A stretch of DNA of 64,000 nucleotides from Enterobacteriaceae bacterium 89 (GTDB lineage Bacteria; Pseudomonadota; Gammaproteobacteria; Enterobacterales; Enterobacteriaceae). Position 1 is the stretch's first letter. Every line of letters begins with the position of its first letter. The stretch is from assembly GCA_014156375.1 (NCBI GenBank), contig RQJH01000003.1:1364001-1428000 (forward strand), given 5' to 3'. The notes beneath the pieces are model-generated. The model did no database searches. It was given only the letters and a program-made list of their open reading frames with translations, and was not told the origin of the DNA. Made by a program: the position numbers and the translations under genes. Below, piece by piece: positions 1 through 8,919 of the stretch.

Positions 1-358
1 AATCAAAGAATTTTGTAGGCCTGATGAAATAGAGCCAGCGGCAATATATTCGGCACAATACAGTATATATCCGACCTTTCAGGCTCAAACAAATAAAAAC
101 ACTTTTCATTAGCTACTCGCCGAGAAAACAGCAAAGCAAATTAATAAAAAATTTTATTTATCGACGCAACTCTCTAAACCTCAAAGACGCACTATTAGTT
201 GAGAATAAGACAGCAGAAAACTCCAATTGTTAAATTCCTCAGACCATCGCCCCGCCAGCCTCGCATCATTCACTGATTAAATAAAACCTTTTATTTCAAT
301 TGAATAACCAAAAAGAACAGTGCGATAGTTTATCCTGAGCCTGCTTTCCCCGTTCGCA

Positions 359-393
359 TTGACACCGCTATGGCGCTGAACTATCACTGATAG
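359..393 (+). promoter_or_regulatory. Putative promoter with a TetR-type palindrome over the -10 element
   Basis: TTGACA at 359-364 is a perfect -35 hexamer. It is followed after 17 bp by TATCAC (382-387), a moderate -10. The palindrome CTATCACTGATAG (381-393) covers the -10. Its arms are perfect, and it equals the core of the Tn10 tetO operator except at the central base. A TetR-family repressor bound here would block RNA polymerase. That a TetR-family protein binds is inference from sequence; no such gene is in the window. Confidence 0.4.
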
Positions 394-646
394 CAGCAGT
401 AAAATCATTCATAAGATCGTCGTATTTTTTTTCGGGGTGCCCCCATGATTTCAATTAGCGAAAACCTTGCTAATACGGCTTACACACGCAATCAGCCGCG
501 CAATACCCATGAATCCCTTACCCTTTCCGAGTTATTTCTCTGTCGGCATCCTATTTTTCGAGGCAATGATTAATCACCACTTAATTAATTAAGTAGCAAT
601 ACTTCACTTTAATATATTGCATTGAAAAGAACGTCCTTAATAAAAC

Positions 647-669
647 CGGATGCGGTTCGCCTGCATCCG
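647..669 (+). other. Hairpin in the operon leader
   Basis: CGGATGC at 647-653 pairs with GCATCCG at 663-669 around a nine-base loop, ending about 40 bases before the first start codon. There is no run of T after it, so it does not look like an intrinsic terminator. It could affect mRNA stability or translation. Confidence 0.3.
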
Positions 670-710
670 TAAGTACATCTGACCGTGTCATTCAATAAGG
701 GTGGATAATA

Positions 711-1166
711 ATGAGTGAGCAACATGTCATCTCTGAAGCTGAGCTTCAGGAGTTTATTGATATCTCCTGTGAATTAACCGGATTCAGCCGCTTTGAGCTG
801 TCGGGCACCGGACAGGTCAATTTTTATTATCAGTGGGTGCAAAAGCATGCGGGAAAATCGCTGACCGCACTGCTTCAGCTTTACGCCGAAAGGCCGGAAG
901 ATGCGAGACAGCGAGCGTCTTTCATTGAAAAGCAGCTGATGACCTCTGCCGCGCTGACCCCGCTGGTGCGCAGCATCATCAAACTTTGGTACCTCGGCCA
1001 GTGGTTTGACCCCAACAATCCCAATAAAACGGAAATCCCCAGCGCGAACAGCTATCAGCAAGGGCTGGTATGGACCGCGATCCATGCCCATCCGCAGGGT
1101 GCAAAACAGCAGGGATTTGGCGCCTGGGCTGAGCCGCCGGTGATGACCTCAGTGGTGAAATTATGA
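711..1166 (+). CDS. FAD-sorbitol/glucose dehydrogenase-type small subunit
   Basis: This 151-residue protein resembles the small (gamma) subunit of FAD-dependent sorbitol, fructose and glucose dehydrogenases, the FAD-SLDH family. Supporting signs are an N-terminal F-x-x-x-S-x-x-L-T-G motif, an I-I-K-L-W-Y-L-G segment near residues 88-95, and a C-terminal G-x-x-A-W-A-E-P-P motif. In known complexes the small subunit helps fold and export the GMC catalytic subunit and usually carries a Tat signal. No twin-arginine or Sec signal is visible here, so the protein is probably cytoplasmic. The start follows an AGGGTGGA ribosome-binding site. The gene overlaps the next one by four bases (ATGA), so translation is coupled. 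Inferred role: partner of one or both of the following GMC flavoproteins. Confidence 0.7.
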   Translation: MSEQHVISEAELQEFIDISCELTGFSRFELSGTGQVNFYYQWVQKHAGKSLTALLQLYAERPEDARQRASFIEKQLMTSAALTPLVRSIIKLWYLGQWFDPNNPNKTEIPSANSYQQGLVWTAIHAHPQGAKQQGFGAWAEPPVMTSVVKL

Positions 1167-2998
1167 ATATCATCACCCCTGAACAAGCCGAAAGAACAGA
1201 ATACGATGTGGTGATCGTTGGTGGCGGGATATCTGGTGCTCTGGTTGCCAAAACCCTGACTCTGGCGGGGAAACGCTGCCTGATTGTCGAAGCGGGCACC
1301 GGCACGGGCTCCGATTATCAGGGCTATCTGGATTATCTCAACACCTTCTATACCGCTACGATCAAGATCCCGAACGCACCCTACCCAACCAACCCCAACG
1401 CACCGGAACCGCTGGAAACCGAAGTCACCCACACGCCCAGCGACAAAGGCTATTTTGTGCAGCGCGGGCCGCTGCCCTTCAGCTCGACCTACACCCGTTA
1501 TCTGGGGGGCACCACGCTGCACTGGCTGGGAACGTCGCTGCGCATGCTGCCGGAAGATTTTCAGCTCAACACGCTTTACAAGGTGGGTATCGACTGGCCG
1601 ATCAGCTATCAACAGCTCGAGCCCTGGTATCGCAAAGCGGAGCTTGAACTTGGCGTTTCCGCTAACGTTGAGGAGCAGTCCTACCTTGGCGTGACGTTCC
1701 CTTCTGACTACGTTTATCCGATGCACGGCCTGCCTGCCAGCTGGAGCGATAAACAGATCGCCAGCAAAATCGACGGAATGCAGGTCGAGGACGATGGCAA
1801 AGTTTATACCCTCAAAGTTCGCGGCACTCCGGCGGCCCGCAACAGTACGCCAAATACGGCCTACGACGGCGGCCGGGGCTACCAACCCAAGGGCGCGGTG
1901 GGCAACAACAGCGTCGGTCATCGCTGTATGGGCAACTCCAGCTGCGTGCCTATTTGCCCAATTCAGGCCAAGTACAACGCCCTGAAAACGCTGGACACCG
2001 CCGATCACAACAATCTGGACATTGTGGTACAAAGCGTGGCCTTCCTGCTGGATATTGAGCCGGGCACGAAAGACATCACCGGCGTGCGATTCAAGCACTA
2101 TCAGAAGACCAACGATCCTGCTTATACGCAGCACACCGTGCGCGGCAAACGCTATGTTCTTGCCGCCCATGCGGTTGCCAACGCGGTGCTGCTGCTGGCC
2201 TCCGGGGCCTGCAAAGGTAACGATTTGGTGGGCCGCCATCTGATGGATCACCCGGAGCTGCTGACGTGGGGAACGTCAAAGAAAACGGCGCTGTGGCCGA
2301 TGCGTGGCCCGCTGGCAACGTCAGGGATTGAAGATCTTCGCGGCGGCAGCTTCCGCAAACATCATGCCCCCTATCGCTTTGAGATGGGTAACGACGGCTG
2401 GCTGTGGCCTGCCCAGTCTCCGGCGCAGGATGTGATGACCCTCGTCGACGATGAACAACAGTACGGCAAGGCGCTGCGCGATCAGCTTGAGCAGCGGGTT
2501 TGCCGCCAGTTCCGCTTCGGCATTCTGGTGGAGCAGCTTCCGGAGTACAACAACCAGGTCACCATCGATCCGGCGTTTAAGGACGTGCTGGACAACTATC
2601 GCCCGGTTATTCATTACGATTTATCCCCTTACACCCGTGCAGGCTTTGCCAGCGCCTATGACATGGCGATGAAAATCTTCGACAAAGCCGATATCAAGGA
2701 CGCCTCCTCCTACCCGGAAACGGCCGTCGGTGCCTTCACCTGCCCGGATGGCAGAACGCTGACCTTCAACGGCGCCGGGCACTTTGCCGGAACGCACTGC
2801 ATGGGCAGCGATCCGGGCAAGTCGGTGGTCAACAAATACCAGCGAACCTGGGAGCACGCCAACCTGTATCTGGTGGGCTGCGGCAACATGGTCAACATGG
2901 GCACCTCCAACCCGACGCTCACCATGTCGGCGCTGAGCTGCTGGGCGGCGGACAACATTTTGCAGGATTTAAATGGAGCGCCTCATGCAGTCGATTAG
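1163..2998 (+). CDS. GMC-family FAD oxidoreductase with 3Fe-4S-type cysteine motif (first copy)
   Basis: This 611-residue flavoprotein begins with a Rossmann FAD-binding motif (V-I-V-G-G-G-I-S-G, about residues 17-25) and the V-E-A-G strand end. It closes with the GMC C-terminal block (G-T-S-N-P-T-L-T), which supplies the catalytic-site region. Cys255, Cys261 and Cys265 form C-x5-C-x3-C, the pattern that holds a 3Fe-4S cluster in bacterial FAD-dependent glucose dehydrogenase. That makes it a dehydrogenase-type rather than oxidase-type GMC protein. No signal peptide is seen. Length fits the catalytic subunits of the gluconate/glucose dehydrogenase group. The next gene is a clear paralogue, pointing to a tandem duplication. 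The substrate cannot be read from the sequence. Confidence 0.8.
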   Translation: MNIITPEQAERTEYDVVIVGGGISGALVAKTLTLAGKRCLIVEAGTGTGSDYQGYLDYLNTFYTATIKIPNAPYPTNPNAPEPLETEVTHTPSDKGYFVQRGPLPFSSTYTRYLGGTTLHWLGTSLRMLPEDFQLNTLYKVGIDWPISYQQLEPWYRKAELELGVSANVEEQSYLGVTFPSDYVYPMHGLPASWSDKQIASKIDGMQVEDDGKVYTLKVRGTPAARNSTPNTAYDGGRGYQPKGAVGNNSVGHRCMGNSSCVPICPIQAKYNALKTLDTADHNNLDIVVQSVAFLLDIEPGTKDITGVRFKHYQKTNDPAYTQHTVRGKRYVLAAHAVANAVLLLASGACKGNDLVGRHLMDHPELLTWGTSKKTALWPMRGPLATSGIEDLRGGSFRKHHAPYRFEMGNDGWLWPAQSPAQDVMTLVDDEQQYGKALRDQLEQRVCRQFRFGILVEQLPEYNNQVTIDPAFKDVLDNYRPVIHYDLSPYTRAGFASAYDMAMKIFDKADIKDASSYPETAVGAFTCPDGRTLTFNGAGHFAGTHCMGSDPGKSVVNKYQRTWEHANLYLVGCGNMVNMGTSNPTLTMSALSCWAADNILQDLNGAPHAVD

Positions 2999-4766
2999 CT
3001 GGCAACAGGCCGTTGACCGGCGCTACGACGCGGTGATCGTCGGCTCCGGATTTGCAGGCTGCATCATGGCGAAGCTGCTCACCCGTGCGGGACGGCGGGT
3101 GCTGATTGTGGAGGCAGGAACCGGCGATACCAGCTTCGGTCAGCATCAGCAGCATGTGCAGACGTTTATGCAGGCGGTGGCTAAAACGCCGAATTCGCCC
3201 TATCCGGATTCGGTCAATGCGCCTCAGCCTGAAGTCACCGACGTGGAGCGGATAACCCCCGGCAAGCCATCGCACAAAGGCTATTTTGTGCAAATGGGGC
3301 CTTATCCCTTTGAAAGTAATTATACCCGCCGGCTGGGTGGCACCTCGCTGCACTGGTTCGGCAGCTGTCCGCGCATGCTACCGGAAGATTTTGCCATGGC
3401 CACGCGGTTTAACCGCGGCGTCGACTGGCCGCTGAGCTATGAGGATTTGCAGCCGTGGTACGAGCTGGCGGAGCGGGAAATCGGGGTTTCCGCCGACGTT
3501 GAGGATCAGCAGTATCTGGGCATCCACTTCGCCGACGGTTATCAGTATCCGATGCAGAAGCTGCCGCAGAGCTATCTGGACCGCTGGATGATCGACGGGC
3601 TGGCGCAGGCCAGGCTGCCCGAACTGAACGAGGCCGTGCAGATCCGCTCCATTCCTCAGGGCAGAAACAGCACGCCTAATGGCGGTTATCTTCCTCGCGG
3701 GGCGGTGGGCAATCCGGCCGTTGGCAAGCGCTGCATGGGCAACTCAAGCTGTATTCCCATCTGCCCTATTCAGGCGCGTTACAACGCATTGAAATCGCTG
3801 GAGGAAAGCGAGGCCGATGTGCTGATCCAGACGGTGGCCTCAAAGCTGCTGATCGCTGAAAGCGGTGAGATCAGCGCGCTGGAATGCAAAGTGTGGCTGA
3901 ACGACAGCAGCCATGAGTATCAGGCCATTACTCTGCACAGCAAACTGTTCATTCTCGCCGCCAACGCGATTGAAAACGCGGTGCTGTTGCAGGCATCAAA
4001 AGCCTGCCAGAAGAGCGGGCAGCTGGGACGCAACCTGATGGATCATCCGGCCATTCTCTCCTGGGGGCTGGCACCGGAGGCCATTGGCGCGTTTCGCGGG
4101 CCAGGTTTAACGTCGACGTTGATCAACTATCGCGGCGGGACGTTCCGCCATGACAGAGCGGCCTTCGTGCTGGAAATCGGCAACTGGGGATGGAGCTGGC
4201 CCCGCAACGAGCCGGTCGACAGCACGCTGGATCGGGTGGACGAAGACGGGCTGTACGGTACGGCCCTGCGTCAGCGGCTTGGGAAGGATCTGCCGCGGCA
4301 AATCCGCCTCGACATGATGACCGAACAACTTCCCGATCCCAACAACTGCGTCACCATCAGCGAAGAGTGGCGCGATCCGCTGGGCAACTATCGCCCGGTC
4401 ATTCATTACAACGTCGATGAGTACAGCCAGCGCGGGATGGCTTTTGGCCGCGAGGTGGCCCGCAGCCTGTTTTCGCAGCTGCACATCGAGGATTACACCC
4501 ACTACCAGCCGGATAACCCGGGTTATTTCACCTGTCAGGGACAGGGCTACGTCTGGGCCGGTGTCGGCCACGTGGCGGGCACCCACCGGATGGGGACAAA
4601 TTCGGATAACTCGGTCGTTAACCGCCACCAGCAAAGCTGGGAACACCCCAACCTGTACGTCATTGGCTGCGGCAGCATGCCGACGCTTGGGACCTCAAAC
4701 CCAACGCTGACCATGACTGCCCTGACCTTCGCCACTGCCGACCACATACTCGGACGGAAACTCTGA
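2973..4766 (+). CDS. GMC-family FAD oxidoreductase with 3Fe-4S-type cysteine motif (second copy)
   Basis: This 597-residue paralogue of the preceding flavoprotein has the same layout: an FAD-binding G-S-G-F-A-G motif near residue 24, an L-G-G-T-S-L-H-W-F block, and the C-x5-C-x3-C cysteines at about 254, 260 and 264. The GMC C-terminal G-T-S-N-P-T-L-T block is also present. The two proteins share long stretches, for example around the D-W-P-(I/L)-S-Y motif, but are well diverged, so the duplication is old or the copies have specialised. The start overlaps the upstream gene. A second in-frame ATG at 2985 has an equally good GGAG site (2975-2978) and may be the real start. No export signal is seen. 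Two catalytic-type subunits with one small subunit is unusual. Confidence 0.78.
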   Translation: MERLMQSISWQQAVDRRYDAVIVGSGFAGCIMAKLLTRAGRRVLIVEAGTGDTSFGQHQQHVQTFMQAVAKTPNSPYPDSVNAPQPEVTDVERITPGKPSHKGYFVQMGPYPFESNYTRRLGGTSLHWFGSCPRMLPEDFAMATRFNRGVDWPLSYEDLQPWYELAEREIGVSADVEDQQYLGIHFADGYQYPMQKLPQSYLDRWMIDGLAQARLPELNEAVQIRSIPQGRNSTPNGGYLPRGAVGNPAVGKRCMGNSSCIPICPIQARYNALKSLEESEADVLIQTVASKLLIAESGEISALECKVWLNDSSHEYQAITLHSKLFILAANAIENAVLLQASKACQKSGQLGRNLMDHPAILSWGLAPEAIGAFRGPGLTSTLINYRGGTFRHDRAAFVLEIGNWGWSWPRNEPVDSTLDRVDEDGLYGTALRQRLGKDLPRQIRLDMMTEQLPDPNNCVTISEEWRDPLGNYRPVIHYNVDEYSQRGMAFGREVARSLFSQLHIEDYTHYQPDNPGYFTCQGQGYVWAGVGHVAGTHRMGTNSDNSVVNRHQQSWEHPNLYVIGCGSMPTLGTSNPTLTMTALTFATADHILGRKL

Positions 4767-4767
4767 T

Positions 4768-7287
4768 ATGAACACCACTGCAAAAGCCATGAAAATCCAG
4801 CTTGCTGAAACCTCCTTTGCCGATCTCGGCTACGTTCAGTTTGTCGATGACCGGGATCTGCAACAGGATCTGCAGGAGCTGCGCGATCTGCTGCAAAACG
4901 CCATGCGGCTGGAACACGCCACCATTCCGCCGTATTTAACCATGCTCTACACCGTTGACGACGACGTGGACTGGCGCATCATTGAGTCGCTGCGTTCGGT
5001 GGTGGTTGAAGAGATGCTGCACTTCACGCTGACCGCCAACCTGCTGAATGCGATAGGCGGCACGCCGGCGGTGGACAGCGCCGACTTTATGCCCAACTAC
5101 CCGTCCGCTTTGCCATACGGCATCGACGGCATTGAAATTGCTCTGGAGGGTTTTTCTAAAAACGGTATTTCGCAGGGGATGGTGATTGAGCATCCGAAGG
5201 AGATCCGCCCGCGCGCGGTCGCCAGCGAAGTCCCCGGCAATATGACCATCGGTGAGTTTTATCTCTACATTGAGTCGCGGCTGCGCGCGGCGGTAGAGAG
5301 CCACGGCGAAGAGGCCATTTTCTGCGGTGACCGCAATCGCCAGGTCCCGCCGGACGCTTTCTATTACGGCGGCGGAGGCAATGTGGTGACGGTCACCGAT
5401 CTGAAAAGCGCCGTGAAGGCGATGCAGGTCATCACCGATCAGGGTGAAGGCTCCGATCACAGCATCTGGGTGGTCGGGGAAGGTGAACTGGCGCACTACT
5501 TCCGCTTCAGCCAGATCTACCTGGAAAAGCTGTACGAACCTGAAGATACCGTAGCCAGCGGCCCGACGGGTCCGGATTTTCCGATCCCGTGGAGTAAAAG
5601 CGTGATGATCGACGGCAACGCCAAAGTCAGCGATTATCCACCGGGCGAGGTTCGCGATGCGATTATCGCCTTCAACCAGCGCTACTGCGAACTGCTCGCT
5701 CGCCTTCAGGAGGCGTTTAGCGGCGCTCCGGATAAACTGATTTCCGCGGTGGTCGCCATGTGTACGCTGCGCGATGACTTTCGCGCCATCACCGCCAACC
5801 CGTTCCCCGGCAGAGAGCTGTTCCACAGCGCGCCAACCTTCGAATATACCGTCGCCAACGCCCAGCCGATGGTGCAGCCGCTGGCGCTGGTTGAGCAACA
5901 ACCCACCATGATGGCAAGTGCTACAGCGTCAGTCGACACCGCCAGCAACGAGGCAACGCTTGCGAAGCTGCAACAGGCGTATTCCACAGGCGATCTGCCG
6001 CTGGCGCTGACCTGCATGAGCGACAGCGTAATCTGGGATATTTCCGGCCCGAGCGAATGTCCGTATCTCGGCGTTTTTTACGGGCACGATGGCTTCAGCC
6101 GCTTCTGGACCCTGCTTGGCGAAACGGTGAAATTCGGCAGCGCCGGGGTTGAGCAGTCTTTCTTCAGCGGCGACCAGGCGATGTCCTACGGCGGCGAACA
6201 GGGAACCACCCAATCGACCCGCACGCCGTACCACTACGACTGGGCGATCCGCTATCAGTTCAACGCTCAGCATCAGATCACGCTGATGCGCCAGTACTTC
6301 AACCCACTGAATATTCTTTCGGCGCTGAAAGCGGCGCCCTATCCGGCACCGGCGGGCTCTCCGCGCGCGGCCAACGTTTCATCCACACAACAGGCAGGAC
6401 CGACAACCATGTCCAGTTCACAGCATGATTTACCCGGTATTCCGTCACCCTTTACCATGCCGTTCTACTATGCCTCGCTGACCAACGTTGGCGTTTACTA
6501 TCTGGTGCCCGCCAGCCGCGTGGAGCCTTACCTGAAGGGCACCGGCCTGCGCGCCGCGCTGTTTGGCGACAAGGCGATGGTGAGCTTTAACTTCCAGCTG
6601 TACGCCGGGCAGTTTGCCTCCGGCATTGATACCCCGCCGGAACAGTGGGGCAGCAGCGGCGCGGCGATCACCCAGGAGCTGGAGCTCAACATCGTGGCCT
6701 GGCCTGAACATCGTGCCGATCAATTGGTACCAATCGATTATCAGGCGTTTATTCAGGATGGCGATCAGACCAAGCTGTACGGCAACCATCGCGTCTGGGT
6801 GCCCTGCGACGCGCCAATCGCTATCGAAGCCGGTGAAAAACTGTTTGGTGAACCTAAGTTCAGGACCAGTTTTAAAGTCAACCTCGCTTCGCAAAATCCG
6901 GTGCGCGCCTCTTCCGCCGCCTATCAGCCGGAGTGGGTCGAAACCTGGGGTTTCCGCGTCGACGATCCGCAGGATGCCAGCAGCGCCATTTTCACCTGCA
7001 TCGTTAACACCCTGGGCATCAAGTCGATTCCGGGTAACATCTCACCAATTACCGAATACGGTGTGCACGACGGCAAGCTGATTGGCTGTCGCTGGAACAT
7101 TCTGCAGGCCATGGACACTTATTTCCTGAGCGGAAGCCAGAGCGAAGCGGTGAAACTGGTGCTGGGCACCAGCAGCCATCCGATGCGCAAAGATCTGGAC
7201 ACCCTGATTGGCGGCTGCGCGCCGGTGGCCGTGCAAACCCTCAACTCAGCTCCGGCGGCCATTCAAAGCCGGGCTTATTACCCATAG
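4768..7287 (+). CDS. Three-domain protein: VioB/RebD-type ferritin-like, SnoaL-like, acetoacetate-decarboxylase-like
   Basis: Three regions are visible in this 839-residue protein. Residues about 30-330 resemble the ferritin-like domain found in VioB and RebD (iminophenylpyruvate dimer synthases). Candidate metal ligands are a Glu in R-L-E-H-A-T, an E-E-M-L-H motif and a Glu in G-E-L-A-H-Y-F. Residues about 395-520 look like a SnoaL/NTF2-fold unit (Y-S-T-G-D, then V-I-W-D). Residues about 560-839 resemble acetoacetate decarboxylase, with the L-F-G-E-P-K-F segment typical of that fold. Low-complexity Ala/Thr/Ser/Pro linkers separate the parts. The gene lies between flavoenzyme genes in one operon, so it probably acts on the same metabolite. 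The reaction is unknown; by family it could couple or oxidise, isomerise, and decarboxylate an acid. Domain calls are by eye, the first and third being the surer. Confidence 0.68.
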   Translation: MNTTAKAMKIQLAETSFADLGYVQFVDDRDLQQDLQELRDLLQNAMRLEHATIPPYLTMLYTVDDDVDWRIIESLRSVVVEEMLHFTLTANLLNAIGGTPAVDSADFMPNYPSALPYGIDGIEIALEGFSKNGISQGMVIEHPKEIRPRAVASEVPGNMTIGEFYLYIESRLRAAVESHGEEAIFCGDRNRQVPPDAFYYGGGGNVVTVTDLKSAVKAMQVITDQGEGSDHSIWVVGEGELAHYFRFSQIYLEKLYEPEDTVASGPTGPDFPIPWSKSVMIDGNAKVSDYPPGEVRDAIIAFNQRYCELLARLQEAFSGAPDKLISAVVAMCTLRDDFRAITANPFPGRELFHSAPTFEYTVANAQPMVQPLALVEQQPTMMASATASVDTASNEATLAKLQQAYSTGDLPLALTCMSDSVIWDISGPSECPYLGVFYGHDGFSRFWTLLGETVKFGSAGVEQSFFSGDQAMSYGGEQGTTQSTRTPYHYDWAIRYQFNAQHQITLMRQYFNPLNILSALKAAPYPAPAGSPRAANVSSTQQAGPTTMSSSQHDLPGIPSPFTMPFYYASLTNVGVYYLVPASRVEPYLKGTGLRAALFGDKAMVSFNFQLYAGQFASGIDTPPEQWGSSGAAITQELELNIVAWPEHRADQLVPIDYQAFIQDGDQTKLYGNHRVWVPCDAPIAIEAGEKLFGEPKFRTSFKVNLASQNPVRASSAAYQPEWVETWGFRVDDPQDASSAIFTCIVNTLGIKSIPGNISPITEYGVHDGKLIGCRWNILQAMDTYFLSGSQSEAVKLVLGTSSHPMRKDLDTLIGGCAPVAVQTLNSAPAAIQSRAYYP

Positions 7288-7294
7288 CCGCGTT

Positions 7295-7325
7295 CCCCGC
7301 TGCCCTTTGGCGGCGGGGAGTTTTG
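7295..7325 (+). terminator. Hairpin with short T run inside the operon (possible attenuator)
   Basis: CCCCGCTGCC (7295-7304) pairs with GGCGGCGGGG (7309-7318), with one G-U pair and a CTTT loop, followed by AGTTTTG. It lies in the only sizeable gap of the operon, between the three-domain gene and the third GMC gene. It could partly terminate transcription and lower expression of the last two genes, or protect the upstream mRNA. The T run is short, so it is probably leaky. Confidence 0.45.
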
Positions 7326-7353
7326 ACACCCCTGACCCTTTCGGGAGCCCACG

Positions 7354-8919
7354 ATGAGTGAAGTCGACAATCTCTACTTTTCCCGTTTTGACCAGGTCAA
7401 AGGCCAGACTTTTGACTATATCGTCATTGGCGGCGGTGCTTACGGCACCAGCTTTAGCCACCGGGTATTGCAGCAAAATCCTGAGGCGCGAATTCTGGTG
7501 CTGGAAAAAGGCAACTATCTGATCCCAGACCACGTCCAGAATATTCCCCCGGCTTACATCAAACTGAACACCAGCACCGGCACCCGCCCGTGGAATTATT
7601 ACGGCTCACCGGGCCTCAACTTTATGCCGCAAATTCCTTACGTTGGCGGGCGCGCGCTTTTCTGGAATGCCTGGACGCCGCAGCCGGACGACAGCGAAAT
7701 GCCCGGCTGGCCTCAGGCAGCGATTGAGCGCCTCAATGGCCAGTGGTATTCCACCGGTGAATATATGGGCCGCCGGTACTCGCTTGAGCTGCCGGGAAAC
7801 CGCAACCAGCCCTTGAATCAGCTGATGCGCGAGCGGCTGTTCTCGCAGCTGGCGAACATCAGCGGCGCCAAACCGCAGCCGGGCCCGTCGGCACTGGATT
7901 CCGCGATGGCGACAGGCCAGGGCGTGGCTCCGGAAGACTGGGCCAAATTTTCCCCCATTTCAGTGCTGGTTAACGACGTTCAGCAGTATCCGGAGTCGTT
8001 GCAGGTGGTGGTGAATGCCGAAGTGCAGAAACTTGTTGCTGACGGTGACAGGATCAGTGAAATCATCACCGTCGACGGCACGCTGAACGTCGGCCAGGCG
8101 CGGGTGATCCTCGCCTGTAATACCCTCGAAGCCGGTTTCATTCTCAGCAAATCATTCCCGCAGGATCCGCTGATTGGCAAGAATCTGTGCGGCCATATTC
8201 GCTCGTGGCTTGCCGCGAGGATCCCCGCCAGCAGCGTGCCGGCGCTGACCGGACAGCTTCAGGCGGTGGCTTACTATCTGCCGGGCATCGATAAAACGAC
8301 CCAACGGCTGATGCACACTCATATCAGCGTGGTTCACAATCCGCAGCCGAAGCAGAGCTACGATCTGCTGTATCGCATTCTGCCTGATGCCTCCACTCCA
8401 CAGGCCGTCGCCACCTATCAGGATCCTGACTACGTGGTGATTATGCTGCACTCGATGGGGGAATTCCTCGGCGAGCGCTCGGCGGACTCGTGGAACTACG
8501 TCAGCACCAGCGCCAAAGGGGAATCAGAGGTGCATATCGAGCTGCAGGCCACGGACAGCACCTTCTGGGAGGGGATGGACAGAACCACCTATGACGTGAT
8601 GGCCGCCATTGCGGGCGATGCGCCGCTTGAGTATCAGCACAACAATCCTGACGGCACTTTTAGCTGGGAGCGCACCCCGCCGGATAATATCCGCAACCAG
8701 GGGCTGGTCCACGAAGCCGGAACGCTGTGGATGGGCGACGATCCCGCGACCTCCATCACCGCCGTAAACGGTCAGATGCACCGCTATCAAAACGTGTATG
8801 GCCTGGGCAGCATGCTGTTCCCGCGTCCGGGATCGTGGAACCCGACCCTGACCGGCGTGGCGCAGGCATTTGCCCTTGCCGATGAGTTTTGTGGCCCGCA
8901 ACAGGAACACGGCAAATGA
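7354..8919 (+). CDS. GMC-family FAD oxidoreductase (third, without iron-sulfur motif)
   Basis: This 521-residue flavoprotein opens with D-Y-I-V-I-G-G-G-A-Y-G (FAD-binding, about residues 17-27) and ends with the GMC C-terminal block around G-S-W-N-P-T-L-T. A conserved-looking His lies in V-H-E-A-G-T-L-W-M-G. Together these suggest the usual His/Asn active-site pair. It lacks the C-x5-C-x3-C cluster motif of the two upstream GMC proteins, so it is a separate branch that may use oxygen or another acceptor. A GGGAG ribosome-binding site precedes the ATG. The stop overlaps the next start (ATGA). No signal peptide is visible. The substrate is unknown; the operon context suggests an intermediate shared with the UbiD-type decarboxylase. 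Confidence 0.75.
   Translation: MSEVDNLYFSRFDQVKGQTFDYIVIGGGAYGTSFSHRVLQQNPEARILVLEKGNYLIPDHVQNIPPAYIKLNTSTGTRPWNYYGSPGLNFMPQIPYVGGRALFWNAWTPQPDDSEMPGWPQAAIERLNGQWYSTGEYMGRRYSLELPGNRNQPLNQLMRERLFSQLANISGAKPQPGPSALDSAMATGQGVAPEDWAKFSPISVLVNDVQQYPESLQVVVNAEVQKLVADGDRISEIITVDGTLNVGQARVILACNTLEAGFILSKSFPQDPLIGKNLCGHIRSWLAARIPASSVPALTGQLQAVAYYLPGIDKTTQRLMHTHISVVHNPQPKQSYDLLYRILPDASTPQAVATYQDPDYVVIMLHSMGEFLGERSADSWNYVSTSAKGESEVHIELQATDSTFWEGMDRTTYDVMAAIAGDAPLEYQHNNPDGTFSWERTPPDNIRNQGLVHEAGTLWMGDDPATSITAVNGQMHRYQNVYGLGSMLFPRPGSWNPTLTGVAQAFALADEFCGPQQEHGK

Larger units (their letters stand above)
1..710. other. AT-rich non-coding region upstream of the flavoenzyme operon
   Basis: No convincing coding sequence is present in this stretch. 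It is clearly richer in A and T than the genes that follow. It holds one reasonable promoter candidate with a palindrome at 359-393 and a hairpin at 647-669, both listed separately. If that promoter is used, the operon mRNA would have a leader of roughly 310 nt, which leaves room for post-transcriptional control. No regulator gene is seen here; one could lie to the left of the window. Confidence 0.6.

Noticed and set aside
421..452. Possible terminator at the TTTTTTTTCGGGGTGCCCCC stretch
   Set aside because: The GGGG/CCCC arms leave only two loop bases, so the stem cannot form well.
1055..2251. Long minus-strand reading frame of 398 codons opposite the first GMC gene
   Set aside because: It is a shadow of a high-G+C coding strand: no family resemblance and no ribosome-binding site, while the plus-strand gene is well supported.
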